Shown: in pieces, positions 1-10,310 of the stretch | Numbering within the stretch: the stretch's first letter is position 1 | Layout: the number at the start of each line of letters is the position of its first letter | Assembly (NCBI GenBank): GCA_036852015.1 | Contig: JAANDG010000004.1 | Coordinates: forward strand, 434,001 to 498,000 | DNA length: 64,000 nucleotides | Direction of reading: 5' to 3' | Source of the DNA: Pelodera strongyloides | Lineage: Eukaryota > Nematoda > Chromadorea > Rhabditida > Rhabditidae | Notes under the pieces: model-generated | Seen by the model: only the letters and a program-made list of their open reading frames with translations | What the model was told of the DNA's origin: nothing | Database searches by the model: none | Translations under genes and position numbers: made by a program

Positions 1-332
1 GCGCTTTCAAAAACGTTGCCGAAAGGGTGCAGAAATGGCGGGGGGGGGGGGGCACTGGGGGCAGATAGCGCGGCGAACTACGCAAAAGTGTTCGCAACAC
101 TTCGCCGCGCATTTATGGGATTAATGCTCGAGCTCGAGAAAACTGAACACTGAAAAAAAAACATCCATTCCACTAATAGAGTAGAGCGTGCAAAAAAGAA
201 CTAGGTTTACTTCCCGGCTTTCATTTAATTTTGGTATGTACCCTATTCAGGGAAAACATGTTAGATGACAACTCGACAACTACGAACATTACAAAAATAC
301 AAAATGAATACCATTGCAAAGAATGTTAATAC
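1..332. other. Left edge, no supported exon
   Basis: This stretch opens with a homopolymer of G (about positions 41-52) and a GC-rich patch with cgcggcgaa / ttcgccgcg complementarity near 70-115, probably the remnant of a GC-rich fold-back. Beyond that I see AT-rich sequence only. It should lie in an intron of the minus-strand gene whose nearest exon ends at 363 or 333, because that gene is still open when it reaches this edge. Confidence 0.4.
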
Positions 333-362
333 CTGTTTCTGTTGATCAATGGTGGCACTCAC

Positions 363-2186
363 CGCACGTTTGTTTGATTCAACATCTGGAACACTCAGGA
401 CCCTGAAAATAAATCAGGATGCTACTGGCTACTCTAAATTAGTGGATAATGCAAACACGGTATTACGACAATACTTTGGCCTTACAGTTGGGAATGCGGA
501 GAACAGTTTTTTTTCTCAATAGATAAATTAATCTTTCACGCTTCAAGAGGTGCACCCTTATTTTTCAACAGGGTTCAAATTCAAATTATGATTATGGCAT
601 GTTTCGCATAGGTCATAAGCAGTAGGCGAAAAAAAAATGTTCCCGCCAGGGAACAAGGCTTTTATAGATAATCATGATACTGATGCTGATTAACATAAGC
701 ATGTTCAGAAAAACATAAGCCTCACTTACAATGGCATAAAATCCCGAAGAAAGCTAGCCTGTTCCAGGAACGGATAATAAAACTGTACGCCATGTACACG
801 TCCACGTATCTGGAAGAAACTGCCTTAGAAAAACATCCAAATATACGGCACCAATAAGCCAGAGTTCAGAGTTTTACAGCGAGACTCATTTTTACTAAAA
901 GTAAGACGGAAAATTGCTTATAAAAACAAAAAACAAAACGGTCTCATGTCAACTGGTTTTATAACAAATAAAAAAATAAAACAACAAATAAAAAGCAACT
1001 TACTGCTCCCCTCAAGTCGGAGCGAATAAATTCATACAATTTCTTCGCCGTGTTTCCTACTTCTGAAAAAGAATAGGTGCGTTTTTGATGGACTTTCCGA
1101 AAGGAAGCTCGACAAAAATCGCCGTTCCAAAAGAACTTAACGTTTTAGGAAGGCGCAATATGTCATGAATTAGCTTGCAAATTGCAAAACTATCTCCGCA
1201 CACTTTTTTAATCTTCCACGCTAACTCATATGGTATGGTATTGTGTGTTTGCTTAAGGCAGTAAATGCTTTCGGAAGAGTCCATCCCCAACGAGGGTTTT
1301 GTCGAGTTTCCTTTCGGAATATCCACCCTAAGGCGTGGAGCTAGTATAGCAATGTTCCAGAACTTCCGTCTGAATTTGACCAGTATGTCCTTTTGCCCTT
1401 GCAATATTGCATATATTCTGAATCATGCAATGCATGTTGATACCTTCCGATATATCTTGCATGCATTATTTCAAGTTTCAACGTATCAGCTTTCAGTTAC
1501 GCGATTTCGACGAGACGGAAAAAGTATAGTCGAAAAGTGGCTACAGAGGTTGTTCGCCGTTAACAATACCCTGTCCTGTAGCATACAAATGATAGTATTT
1601 AACACTCACCAGCAAATCCAGTGCTACCAAATCGAAGTTGGTGTTCGCAGGAGATAAAGAACTTTCTCTTTTCCAGGGCATCTTTGTACTTTGGCAAGCT
1701 CTTGTCATAAACGAATCGTCCTTTATCTTCAAGCAGCTTCAGAAATTGTTCAACTTTTTCATCGCTGATGTTGAACGCCTAGATTAAAAAAAGATGGATA
1801 CGTTTTTATGAAAGCGGCGTGGTTTTTATGTCCATGTATGCGATTCGCACTCGCGAAAATGAACCTGGGCTGGTTCGAAACAAAACGGAAGGACCCGGGT
1901 TCGAAACACGCGCAGTGCAACCATCTTGAAAACATGCCACGCCGTCGGGAATCAAGTTAAGTCGCTCCCCATGCCGAGTTAGGACGGACGTTTACCCTCT
2001 ATTATAAACATATATATATTGACATATTCCATTAACCGGAGACTGGGTATAGTGGGCATCAACCAAAAATGTTGTAACTAGGTGGAACAAATGTAAACGT
2101 ACTTGCTCGTAGAAACCCAACGTAGGGTTCTCGTCCTTGATCATGCATTCATACATACGGCACAATATGGCGCTAAAATTAATACA
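363..2186 (-). CDS. Unidentified multi-exon gene, 3' part beyond the window
   Basis: Five minus-strand exons join in one open frame: 2186-2103, 1778-1610, 1062-1004, 809-730 and 402-363. All have clean GT donors and AG acceptors, for example TTTTCAG before 2186 and GTGAGT after 1610. Lengths of 84, 169, 59, 80 and 40 nt give phases 0,0,1,0,2,0 with no stop, about 144 residues. Chance alone would rarely give this consistency. The last exon could also run to 333 through a second in-frame donor. The protein is mixed charged/hydrophobic. The second exon has a FVYDKSLPKYKD-like stretch faintly recalling MADF domains, but without the expected Trp pattern. I do not recognise the family. The start lies upstream of 2186 and the end off the left edge. 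A fold-back element sits in the intron between 1062 and 1610. Confidence 0.65.
1075..1328. mobile_element. Diverged fold-back MITE (PIF/Harbinger-like)
   Basis: The left arm gactttccgaaaggaagctc (1091-1110) is matched by the inverted arm gagtttcctttcgga (1304-1318). The same arms, with the same internal ccatcccgaacgagg-type motif, occur in the better-preserved copy at 21786-22065. This copy is older and its ends are only approximate. It lies in an intron of the minus-strand gene. Confidence 0.6.
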
Positions 2187-2464
2187 CTGAAAAGGAAGTA
2201 GAGTCGGTGAAACTGTGAATGACGTCCCACATCTCAGGAGGCACTTCTCTCTTATCACAAGGATGCCGCAGAATCGGATAATAACAATGTGCAACAAAGG
2301 ATAGGCACGAAAAGATAAAACGATTTAAAAGAAATAAAATTGACAAAAACGAAGAACAGGGATGATACTACCTCGCCGCCGCCCGCGCCAGAATAAGAAA
2401 AAAATTCCACTAAATGTGTGTTAGTACGGTAGGCTGCTGCAGTGTACACACGATATACAAAAGG

Positions 2465-2749
2465 CCACTGGAAGATGTTGCCCCAAAATTGCCGCGGTTT
2501 TGCAACGTTGCCCCAAAATTGCCGCGGTTATTTTGCCCCAAAATTGCCGCATGGCAGAAGTCGTGCCCCAGATTTGCCCCAAAATTGCCGCATGGCAGAA
2601 ATGTGTGCCTCAAAAATGCCCCAAAATTGCCGCATGGCAAAATGTGTGCCCCAAAAATGCCCCAAAATTGCCGCACGGCAAGTCGGTTTTTGTGCTGCGG
2701 CATTTTTGGGGCAAAATCGCGGCAATTTTGGGGCAAAATCTTCCAGTGG
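2465..2749. mobile_element. Fold-back element built of gccccaaaattgccgc repeats
   Basis: Terminal inverted repeats start ccactggaagat (2465) and end atcttccagtgg (2749). The inside is five or six short direct repeats of the motif ttgccccaaaattgccgc(atggca), and the right arm carries the same motif inverted. Three reading frames stay open across it only because of this internal repetition, so those ORFs are not genes. It is non-autonomous, with no coding capacity. Confidence 0.8.
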
Positions 2750-3498
2750 CGGTTAAAAATCTTTCTTACTGTAATCGCTCGCATAAATTACCGCAAACTC
2801 CTACCATAAGAGCATGTTTTTATACTAAACATAAATTCATCCTCTTTCCTTCACGATAATTATGTGGTTCGCTCTTATCTATTTCATTCTGAAACAGATA
2901 TAGCTCACACACATAATCTAAATTTTGTACATATCCCAACTAAACCATTAACAACTACAAACAACAACTCAATGCATCAATATACTACTTCTGATATTTG
3001 GGTAAAACGGTTTATTGTTTTTCAGATGGAAAACGGTTTATTGTTTTTCAGAGAGTTGACCAATACGATTTATAGCGCATTATCGCTACCTAATAACTTC
3101 GCAAGTTATAGAATAACTACCATTATACCAAAAGACACCACAACAAAAGAGAGGCAAATCTAACTAAAACATATAACACGAGCTGAGCATCCTACAAAAC
3201 TCTCAAAATGACCAATAATCGAACGAGCGACGACAAAGAGCATGATTATAATAACAAACATAAACTTGCAACGATAAAGTGAATATAATTCGTGAAGAAT
3301 ATTAGGTAAGAAAAAGGAGCATAATTGAACAGTCGCGAATGGGCCACTAGGACCGAGGGGTGTCCAGTACAGCCGGGGCGTCCGGTCCATCTCCGAATAT
3401 CGGTAGCATTGGTGACAGAGCCGAATCTAAAATCAAATTATGTAAGAGGTTTTGTAAGCCCCATGCCAGAAGTTTGATCCTGGCTGTGGTGATTTATA
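2750..3498. other. Gene-empty AT-rich stretch
   Basis: I see no splice-supported exon or known domain here. A short direct repeat (aaaacggtttattgtttttcag) occurs twice at about 3005-3050. A weak polymerase III B-box-like string (gtttgatcctgg) lies just before the Tc1-like element. Confidence 0.4.
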
Positions 3499-3500
3499 TA

Positions 3501-4755
3501 CAGTGCGTCGCATAAGTATGTAGGCACCCCCAAATTTAACGATAAAATTTTTGGACCAAAATTTTTTGAACAAATTTTAACACCACTATATCGACCATGG
3601 CGAAAAACCCGAGGACAATGAAAATTAGAAAAAAAATCAACATTTCCAGTATTTTACGACATTAAAACCGAAAAACAGCTGTTTCAAAAGTTTGTAGGCA
3701 CTTCAGTAAAAAAAACTTTTTATTAGAAAAAAAAACAGAATAATGAATGACAACATTCATTTAATAATCGGTAGGACCACCGTTATTCTTGGTGATGGCA
3801 AAAATCCGGTTCGGCAGAGAGTTGGCCAGGTTCTTGAGCAACTGAGCGTCCAGGCCGTTCCACGCTTGGAGTATTGCGGCTTTAAGGGTGGCAACTGTGT
3901 CGTAGGTACGATTATTAGCGTAAATTTTCCGTACCAACAATCCCCAAAGATTCTCTATGGGATTGGTATCTGGGGAGCAAGCAGGCCAGTCCATAACGTT
4001 AATGTGGTGCTGTTGAAAGAATGCCTTGGTGGATCTGCTCACGTGTATAGGCGCATTATCTTGCTGGAGTTGCATTCCTTGCCCTGCTGGACTCTACAGA
4101 AACGGTAGCAAATTCTTCTGGAGCACTGCTTGGTGAGGACGGCGTCTAATGGCCCGCCAAACAGTACTCTTAGATGTAGTAGTTCCCAGATCATATCGAA
4201 GTTCGTTGACTGACTTCGACGCATTAGAGGCAAGACGTCCTAACATGCGATCTTCCTGAGCAGTGAATAAACGAGGACGACCAGTCCTCTTCTTAGAGCC
4301 ATAGGAATTGGGGTCTTTCAGGAATTTGTCGACCACACCAGGAGACCGATGAATTTGAGCCTCAATGGCCCGATTGCTATGACCAGTTTGATGTAGGGCC
4401 TCAAACAACGAATGCCGTTGTTTGAGAGATGCTTACCACTTGGCATTTTAGCAATAATGGCTCACATTATCACTAATACCCATGTCAATTGCAATTTATC
4501 CATTTCAGAGCTATTATAATAAAATACGTTAATAATACAATTAACTAAAGTGGGTGCCTACAAACTTTTGAAACAGCTGTTTTTCGGTTTTAATGTCATA
4601 AAATACTGAAAATTTTGAATTTTTTTCTAATTTTCATTGTCCTCGGGTTTTTCGCCATGGTCGATTTAGTGGTGTTAAAATTTGTTCAAAAAATTTTGGT
4701 CCAAAAATTTTATCGTTAAATTTGGGGGGTGCCTACATACTTATGCGACGCACTG
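3501..4755 (-). mobile_element. Tc1-like transposon, internally deleted and dead
   Basis: A 1255-bp element is flanked by TA dinucleotides (3499-3500 and 4756-4757), the Tc1/mariner target duplication. Ends are CAGTGCGTCGCATAAG and its complement. The terminal inverted repeats are long (about 205 bp: 3501-3703 and 4550-4755). Each holds the motif tgtaggcac near its outer and inner end, an IR/DR arrangement. The minus strand encodes a transposase remnant: an N-terminal helix-turn-helix part (4408-4094, with a GRPR-like GRPRLF motif), then in the same frame an amber stop and the C-terminal catalytic part (to 3761). The C-terminal part carries the second Asp (QQDNAPIH) and the Glu (NPIENLWG) with 34 residues between, so it is a DD34E family member. 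The segment with the first catalytic Asp is missing, by my estimate roughly 110 residues. A frameshift also separates the likely ATG (about 4446) from the helix-turn-helix frame. Confidence 0.93.
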
Positions 4756-4889
4756 TATGGGTTGTTACATAACACTTCGGAAGCTATTGGAAGTACAGCC
4801 CACACTCCCCACAGCAAATGGACTTATGATTATGACAATTCTGTTAGAAACTCCCTCTTCCTAGCATAAAAGCATTGAAACACACATGT

Positions 4890-5275
4890 AACAAATGTGG
4901 AATCGAAACCAAAAAAACGTCTTGGCACATCACCGAATGGCTTTTTTACCGAAAAACCATCTGGGAAGCAGTTCGTGACCGTTTAGTGATTAGTCGATGA
5001 CGGTTTCCGCTGAAAATTGTTCACCAATTGGTTGCGGAGTCACCAAGTGGCTGGCCCACGAAAAAACGTGTCCTTACAACGTGAAACTTCGCGCCATCGC
5101 CGCGCAACATTGGCGCCATCGCCGCGCGTAAAAAGAGGCTCCGCCACAGCGGGGCGGCGCATGCACTTTGCGCCACAGGCGCGCGGCGATTCCGCCTGGG
5201 GTCCGCGGCGATGGCGCGGGGGTTGCGCGGCGATGGCGCGAGGGTTGCGCGGCGATTGCGCGAAATGGGCATGAA
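4890..5275. repeat. GC-rich fold-back joined to a gtcaccaa(g/a)tgg repeat
   Basis: 4930-5060 carries several copies of a caccaaatgg / accgtc type sequence that recurs at 12410-12510 and 44600-44760. From about 5090 to 5275 the composition turns sharply GC-rich, with cgccatcgccgcgcaa (5092-5107 and again nearby) inverted as ttgcgcggcgatggcg (5223-5260). Overlapping ORFs on both strands here come from low-complexity GC repeats and are not genes. Confidence 0.6.
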
Positions 5276-5794
5276 TCGAGCATACCGTACCCCGTACTAC
5301 CACCACCTTACCAAGCCAACTACTGTACAATACATAACCAGAACAAACGATAACAAAAAAAAACATATTTATTCAAGCACAATAGCACAAACAACACTGG
5401 AAAACTCTACGAATTTAATTCAGCGGTAAAAATAAATAAATAAAAATCGTTATGCGAATTAAATTATGGTTGTAAGGTAATTAAATAATGCATACATTGA
5501 AAATACAAATGAGTTGTCAGAGCGATCAACAAATAGAAAACGACAAAAGGATTATTAATAGAAAACTAACGACTAACGGGTCAGGGACTTCATTTGATTA
5601 TTTCAAATATCCAGTATTTAAATGCTCCTACTACGAAGACATAATATTCTACAATCTACAAAAATAGGTGAGGGGAAAGTATTATTATCCAATTCTAGAG
5701 CATATATTAGAAACCGAGTCATCCAAAATACGCTTCAAAGCCCAATGTTGCAACACTTTATCTAGAATTTGCCTACAGAAATGCAAACGTAATA
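5276..5794. other. Gene-empty AT-rich stretch
   Basis: Nothing recognisable: AT-rich sequence without splice-consistent exons or known domains, ending at the fold-back element that begins near 5795. Confidence 0.4.
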
Positions 5795-6123
5795 GAGTAT
5801 TTAACTGCTGTTTCGCGAGGCCGAAACAGGGCGAATCTCGCCCAAAAATCATTCAGCGTGGCTTTCACTTTCCATACATAAGCACAATTTGAAACTCGCT
5901 GCAAATTTGAAGATCAGGGACAATTTGAATTAGCACAGATCTTCGCACTTCGCATGCAAGTATGATAATAACAGCTAATGCGTGTACTAATTCAAATTTG
6001 TCTCTGATCTTCAATTTGTGTAGCAAGTTTCTCAATGAGCTTCTAGATGGAAAGTGAATGACGCCCTGGGCCCTGAATGATTTTTGAGGTGTTTCGCGTT
6101 TCCGAAACAGCAGTTAAATACTC
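5795..6123. mobile_element. Fold-back MITE, about 330 bp, nearly complete hairpin
   Basis: The sequence gagtatttaactgctgtttcg (5795-) is inverted as cgaaacagcagttaaatactc (ending 6123). Complementarity continues inward: ctttccatacataagc against its partner near 6040, and gaagatcagggacaatttgaattag against ctaattcaaatttgtctctgatcttc. The element can therefore fold almost entirely into one hairpin. It has no ORF. Confidence 0.85.
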
Positions 6124-6194
6124 CACTAAAATGAAGCTGTGAAGTGTGAAGAAACGAAACTGACAATAAATGTAATTAAATAAAAATGCATGTA

Positions 6195-6360
6195 AAATAC
6201 TAGATTCAAAAACCGGCCGGTTTTTGAAACGCAGCGTGGGCAACTGGATTATTATTCATTTATCTCGATTTTTATTCTAATTTATGCTCCTTCACATAAG
6301 CTGCGTAAGAATGATGGTGCACTAGATTCAAAAACCGGCCGGTATTTCGCTTTAATAGAC
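6195..6360. repeat. Paired ctagattcaaaaaccggccgg repeats
   Basis: Two direct copies of the 21-nt motif ctagattcaaaaaccggccgg (at about 6202 and 6323) bracket a tttttattctaat...gctgcgtaag core. The core and the ends (gcgaaata ccggccgg tttttgaaac) are shared with 38739-38937, so this is a dispersed non-autonomous family. Confidence 0.65.
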
Positions 6361-6379
6361 AGCACATAATAAGTAAACT

Positions 6380-6707
6380 CCAAGTATAAAATACAGAAAT
6401 GTATAACACCAACCGATTGGTTTAAGATCCAGTTTAGATTTCTTCGTTCAAAAGGGGCCCATTGGAAATGAAGAAAATTGTGCCAACGATTGCGTAGTGC
6501 TGGATTCACCTGAAAACATACCTAACTTGACTCCTTGACTGGAAAATAAAACGGCGAATTAGTATTATAATTATTGAACATACAGCACAACGTAATCTTG
6601 AAATCATAATGTTTTAAATAAGAAAAATAAGAGAAGAAACTCACAGGCATTCGCATTGTAGGGTAAATGGAGCTATTCTTGAGCCAAATTGTAGCGCGAC
6701 TGATCCT
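6380..6707 (-). CDS. Two candidate exons of an unknown minus-strand gene
   Basis: Exon 6707-6645 (21 codons) has a TGTCTTCAG acceptor and a GTGAGT donor. It is followed by an acceptor GTATGTTTTCAG and an open exon from 6509 downward, reading VNPALRNRWHNF and onward, in a compatible phase if the first exon is read in frame 0. The 3' end of the second exon is unclear: a possible donor GTTGGT lies near 6417 and a repeat begins at 6360. I do not recognise the protein. It may belong to the gene at 363-2186 or be a relic. Confidence 0.35.
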
Positions 6708-6854
6708 CTGAAGACACAGTACACAGTGAGCGTCACAAACCTTAAAAGCGAACAATAATAGTTGCGAAACAAAACACAAATTGAAAACAGAACATCAATC
6801 CGCCTACAAATTTAAACTAGGAAAAGATATGACCAATACGAAAAGAACATACAT

Positions 6855-7130
6855 AGGAAATGGAAAACACCAAAAAAAACACGGAACATGATCATCGAAA
6901 AACCCGCTCATGATCCGTGTTTTTTTCGAACATAATCGACGATTTTCTTATGTATTATTTTTCAGATTTTAGTAAAAACCCGTGTTTTTTTGGTGCAAAC
7001 ACCAAATAAGCACGGAACTTGGTCGAAAAAAACACGGATCATCAGTGATCGGTGTTTATTTGGAGCATGTTCGGGTTTTTCGTTGTGTTTTTTCACAAAA
7101 CCCGTGTTTTTTTCGTGTTTCCGTTTTCCT
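6855..7130. mobile_element. AT-rich fold-back with aacacgggttttt motifs
   Basis: Left end aggaaatggaaaacacca and right end (complement) aggaaaacggaaacacga form terminal inverted repeats. Between them the cacggaacatgatc / gatcatgatccgtg and cccgtgttttttt motifs repeat in both orientations. ORFs in it arise from these repeats. Confidence 0.75.
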
Positions 7131-7329
7131 GTGTACACCTAAGCGATCCAGTCTAGAAGCAACAAACATCTGATCCGGAGTAGCGAGCACCAGACAAGAC
7201 AACGGCAAAAGTAGCGCATTCCGTGATCTGCGCGTCATTTTTTCGTAAGTTAAAAATACGCAAGTACGGCATAAAGTAACACAATTTTATATTTAATAAT
7301 TTTGACCGAACCTCTTTAAATATACTGTT

Positions 7330-8182
7330 TTATCGATATCTATGCTTCAATGCTTCCAAGAGTAGGCGTCCACCGAGCTGTCCATTCACAACAGACTTCT
7401 TCTCGTGTTTCAGCTATAAAAAAGTAAAATGAGTAAATTATCTACGCACTATATTCGCTATAGTACAACAACAAAATACGTCACTTCCACGCTGCTGTAT
7501 GTCCGTAATTGCGAAACAATGTTCAGAGCTGGTTAATTAACCAGGACTGGGAGCAACGAGTCAGTCAAAGGGCTGGGCCAATTACCAGCTAAATCTTATT
7601 TTTCGAACTCATTACCCGCCCTGAATTTTCGAATGTCATACCGGAAGTTACCAACAATATACATTGATCACGCCCATAGGCAGTGGATACTCTCATTGAC
7701 CAATATTCTAGCTAGATACAAACACATAAATTCGGTGGCAACGCCGGAACGGTATAGCAGATAGCAAGGGACCTCTATTAGGAACTTTAAAGACAAGAAT
7801 ACAACTGAATTTATATTTTCCAAAGTATACTGGAAGTTGCAGACTCGTACCGATCATACGAATATAGCCAATAAATCGGTTTATAAAAGAACACACCTTG
7901 CCGTTGCATTTCGGTGACTCCAGCAAACGATCAGCAATAGACCTCCCCAGCCAGCACGCTGCATTGGTGGGAATTATTGCTTTGCTTCCTCACCTAATAA
8001 GAGAAATGAGAACACAAGGCAGAACATGAAACAAGAAACTAATTGGACAACCTAGTGCTAGTGCTTGGATCATATGGTTTATGGTAACAGAAAAAGAACT
8101 CACGTCCAATAATTCCTCCGTCGTTTCCAATCGGCTGTTTCCACATGTATGGCTGAAGTGATCATGCACGTCATATACGAAT
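7330..8182 (-). CDS. Candidate 3' exons of an unidentified minus-strand gene
   Basis: The last exon, 7413-7330, follows a TTTTTATAG acceptor, encodes 27 residues (LKHEKKSVVNGQLGGRLL and onward) and ends at TAA. The previous exon ends at 7897 with a GTGTGT donor in phase 0, matching it, and reads AIIPTNAACWLGRSIADRLL and onward back to about 7985. A third candidate, 8182-8104, has a TTTTTCAG acceptor and GTGAGT donor, but its phase does not join the second exon by any acceptor I can find, so an exon is missed or the gene is broken. No family recognised. Confidence 0.35.
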
Positions 8183-8639
8183 CTGAAAAACAACGGGAAC
8201 AGCGAAAAAACTTTAAATGTTTAAATTCTCTTCTCATGTGATGTGGTGCTCTAAAACATGCAAAAAACAGTATATTTTGCTAGCAAATATACATAGTAAC
8301 AAAGGGGGTTACTTTCATGAAATGATACTTAAAAAGCAGATGTCTAAAAAAAGAACAACGCCTAAAAATACGTATTTTCTGGATATAAAAGACAAATAAA
8401 CGTATTGCTTTAGACACTTCCCCATTCAGTGTGCTAAACAAACGCTACTCCAAGTTTCAGACAAGTAATGGAATAATACAACAATAATTCTATAAGAAAG
8501 AAGAAAAAAGCAAAGAAAACTTCTTTTCAGGAAAAAAAAAATAAAAAAAAATCGATCACGAAAACTTTTCGCAAACTTTGTGTATACTTACGGTGATTGG
8601 TGCAGTGTTGGGGTAGTGTTGACAATTCTATGTACGGTA

Positions 8640-8816
8640 CTTTCCGTGCATTTTAATAACTAACATCTGGCGGTCCCACGGCGCACCTGGGGCGCACCAG
8701 CCGCGGATCCGTTTTCGGGATCGTGACTATTTGCGCCGCGATACCGCCGGGTGACCGCCGCGCAACATTTTTGCGCCGTAGGCGCGCCGCGCAGCCGCGG
8801 AGTTTCCCCAGTGAAT
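8640..8816. repeat. GC-rich island of the gtttcc(t)ccagtg family
   Basis: A GC-rich block (gcgcaccagccgcgg, gccgcgcaac, ggcgcgccgcgcagccgcgg) ends in ggagtttccccagtg, the same terminal string as the right end of the fold-back at 14165-14621. A left terminal partner is not visible, so this may be a truncated copy. Confidence 0.5.
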
Positions 8817-10310
8817 GAACCGTCACCAGATGGGTTCACGCGTTTCCTATGTCAGTGCAAGAAACATCAGTGCAAGAAAGTGGCCTTATCAACAGCAATC
8901 CTGCAAAATAAAATTTAAAAAAAAGTATACTCATAGAAAACACTTTCTCAAATAATAAATACGTTGTTGTAGTAGAAAGGCAACTATAAGGCGAGGTGGA
9001 TGTGTAAAAAACTACAATTGTGTCCTCAACAATACTTTTTTTGAAGAGGCGAAGAAATGTTTAATTATGTGTTTGTTATGCCAAGCTCCATAAAGAATGT
9101 CTTACGTTCGCAAGTTCGCAGACCAGCAAAATGCCGCGTAGAGTTTTTAAATTTCGATTTCGTGACGTGAATTTACATCTAAACTGTAAATTACAATTGC
9201 TTGTCACACTTCTTCCAATCAATGGAAAATATATGTGTGATCAGAAAAACTAGTGTATAATAACCCGGCGTAATTGTACTTAATTTCTACTGTTTGCACA
9301 CTTTGTAATATCGTTTGATAGTACTTCACCAAAACTTGTGTTTCACTTTTGCGCTGCACTGACTTAAATAAATATTTCCTTTGTTAGCGCGATAGCGCTA
9401 ACATAGTTTGGGTTACATCAGAGAGCCTTTTTTTCCAGTTTCCACCCTGAATTTGTTCCTAGACGAAAAAATGAAATTCTTTCGATCTAGTTAGTTAAAA
9501 GATCATATTTTAGTTTACCTGCGAAATTTTCAGATAAAAATATGAACTACAACCAAAATGATGACCAAATAAGTAAAATTTGAAAAACACGCGGAAGAAT
9601 GTCCGTCTGTTGGTGTCTCTGTGCACTCTAGGCTAGGGGGCGGGGCTAACATTGCGCGCGTTTGAAACACAACTTACAACGTTTCAGGGCATATTTATTT
9701 AGAAAAAAAGTAATTGTTGGTTACTAAACCTTGTTATTATCATTGTCCATGTTTGAAAAATACATTCCAATAAAATCCAGTATGATTAGACTAAAAAAGC
9801 AGTAGCGATCAAACAAATACCAAATAAATTCAATTTAAACATCATGAAGTCGCCCGATGAAAGGAACCCAAGAACAAATGGAATTCCTGCAAAACCAACT
9901 CATAATTTTAAGAAACTCCAGCTCGCTTGTGCACACGAGAGTCTAAAACTATTAGTAACCAAAGTTTTTCCTCTGTTAGCGCACATAGCCACCCCGACTG
10001 GGTGTCTATTTCCCGTTACCTGTGAAAGGGGAGTCAGTGATTAAAGCACAGTATTGATTAATTGGCGCGATATGGGCATGCGATATTTACATATTTATCG
10101 AGTGATTTATGTTTACTTATTTTATTTATATTTGTTCTTTATCCGCTTATTTATTCAATTTCAATTTTAATGTATAGCCTAATATTACATATATTTCATG
10201 ATGCGATGCTTTTCGATTTTTTGTTGCTGAAAGATCGAGAATTTTCATGAGAACGACACTCCTGCAAAGTTGCCTATAGATGAGATCATTTTAGAAGCGT
10301 AGGCGGCAGA
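8817..10310. other. Gene-empty stretch; small palindrome at 9383-9402
   Basis: No supported exon. gttagcgc-gata-gcgctaac (9383-9402) is a perfect 8-bp-arm hairpin. Sequence near 9095-9190 (gttcgcaag...accagc...ccgcgtagag...taaatttcg) is loosely repeated at 20555-20640, so both are old copies of one dispersed repeat. The 66-codon ORF at 9844 has no splice or domain support. Confidence 0.4.

Noticed and set aside
2224..2276. Further minus-strand exon (REVPPEMWD) upstream of 2186
   Set aside because: Protein-like, but it has no acceptor upstream, and the introns needed to join it to 2186 would be very short.
2414..2859. Cys/Pro-rich overlapping ORFs on both strands
   Set aside because: All derive from the ttgccccaaaattgccgc repeats of the fold-back at 2465-2749.
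5017..5366. Arg/Ala-rich overlapping ORFs
   Set aside because: Low-complexity GC repeat (cgccatcgccgcgcaa) in several frames; composition artefact.
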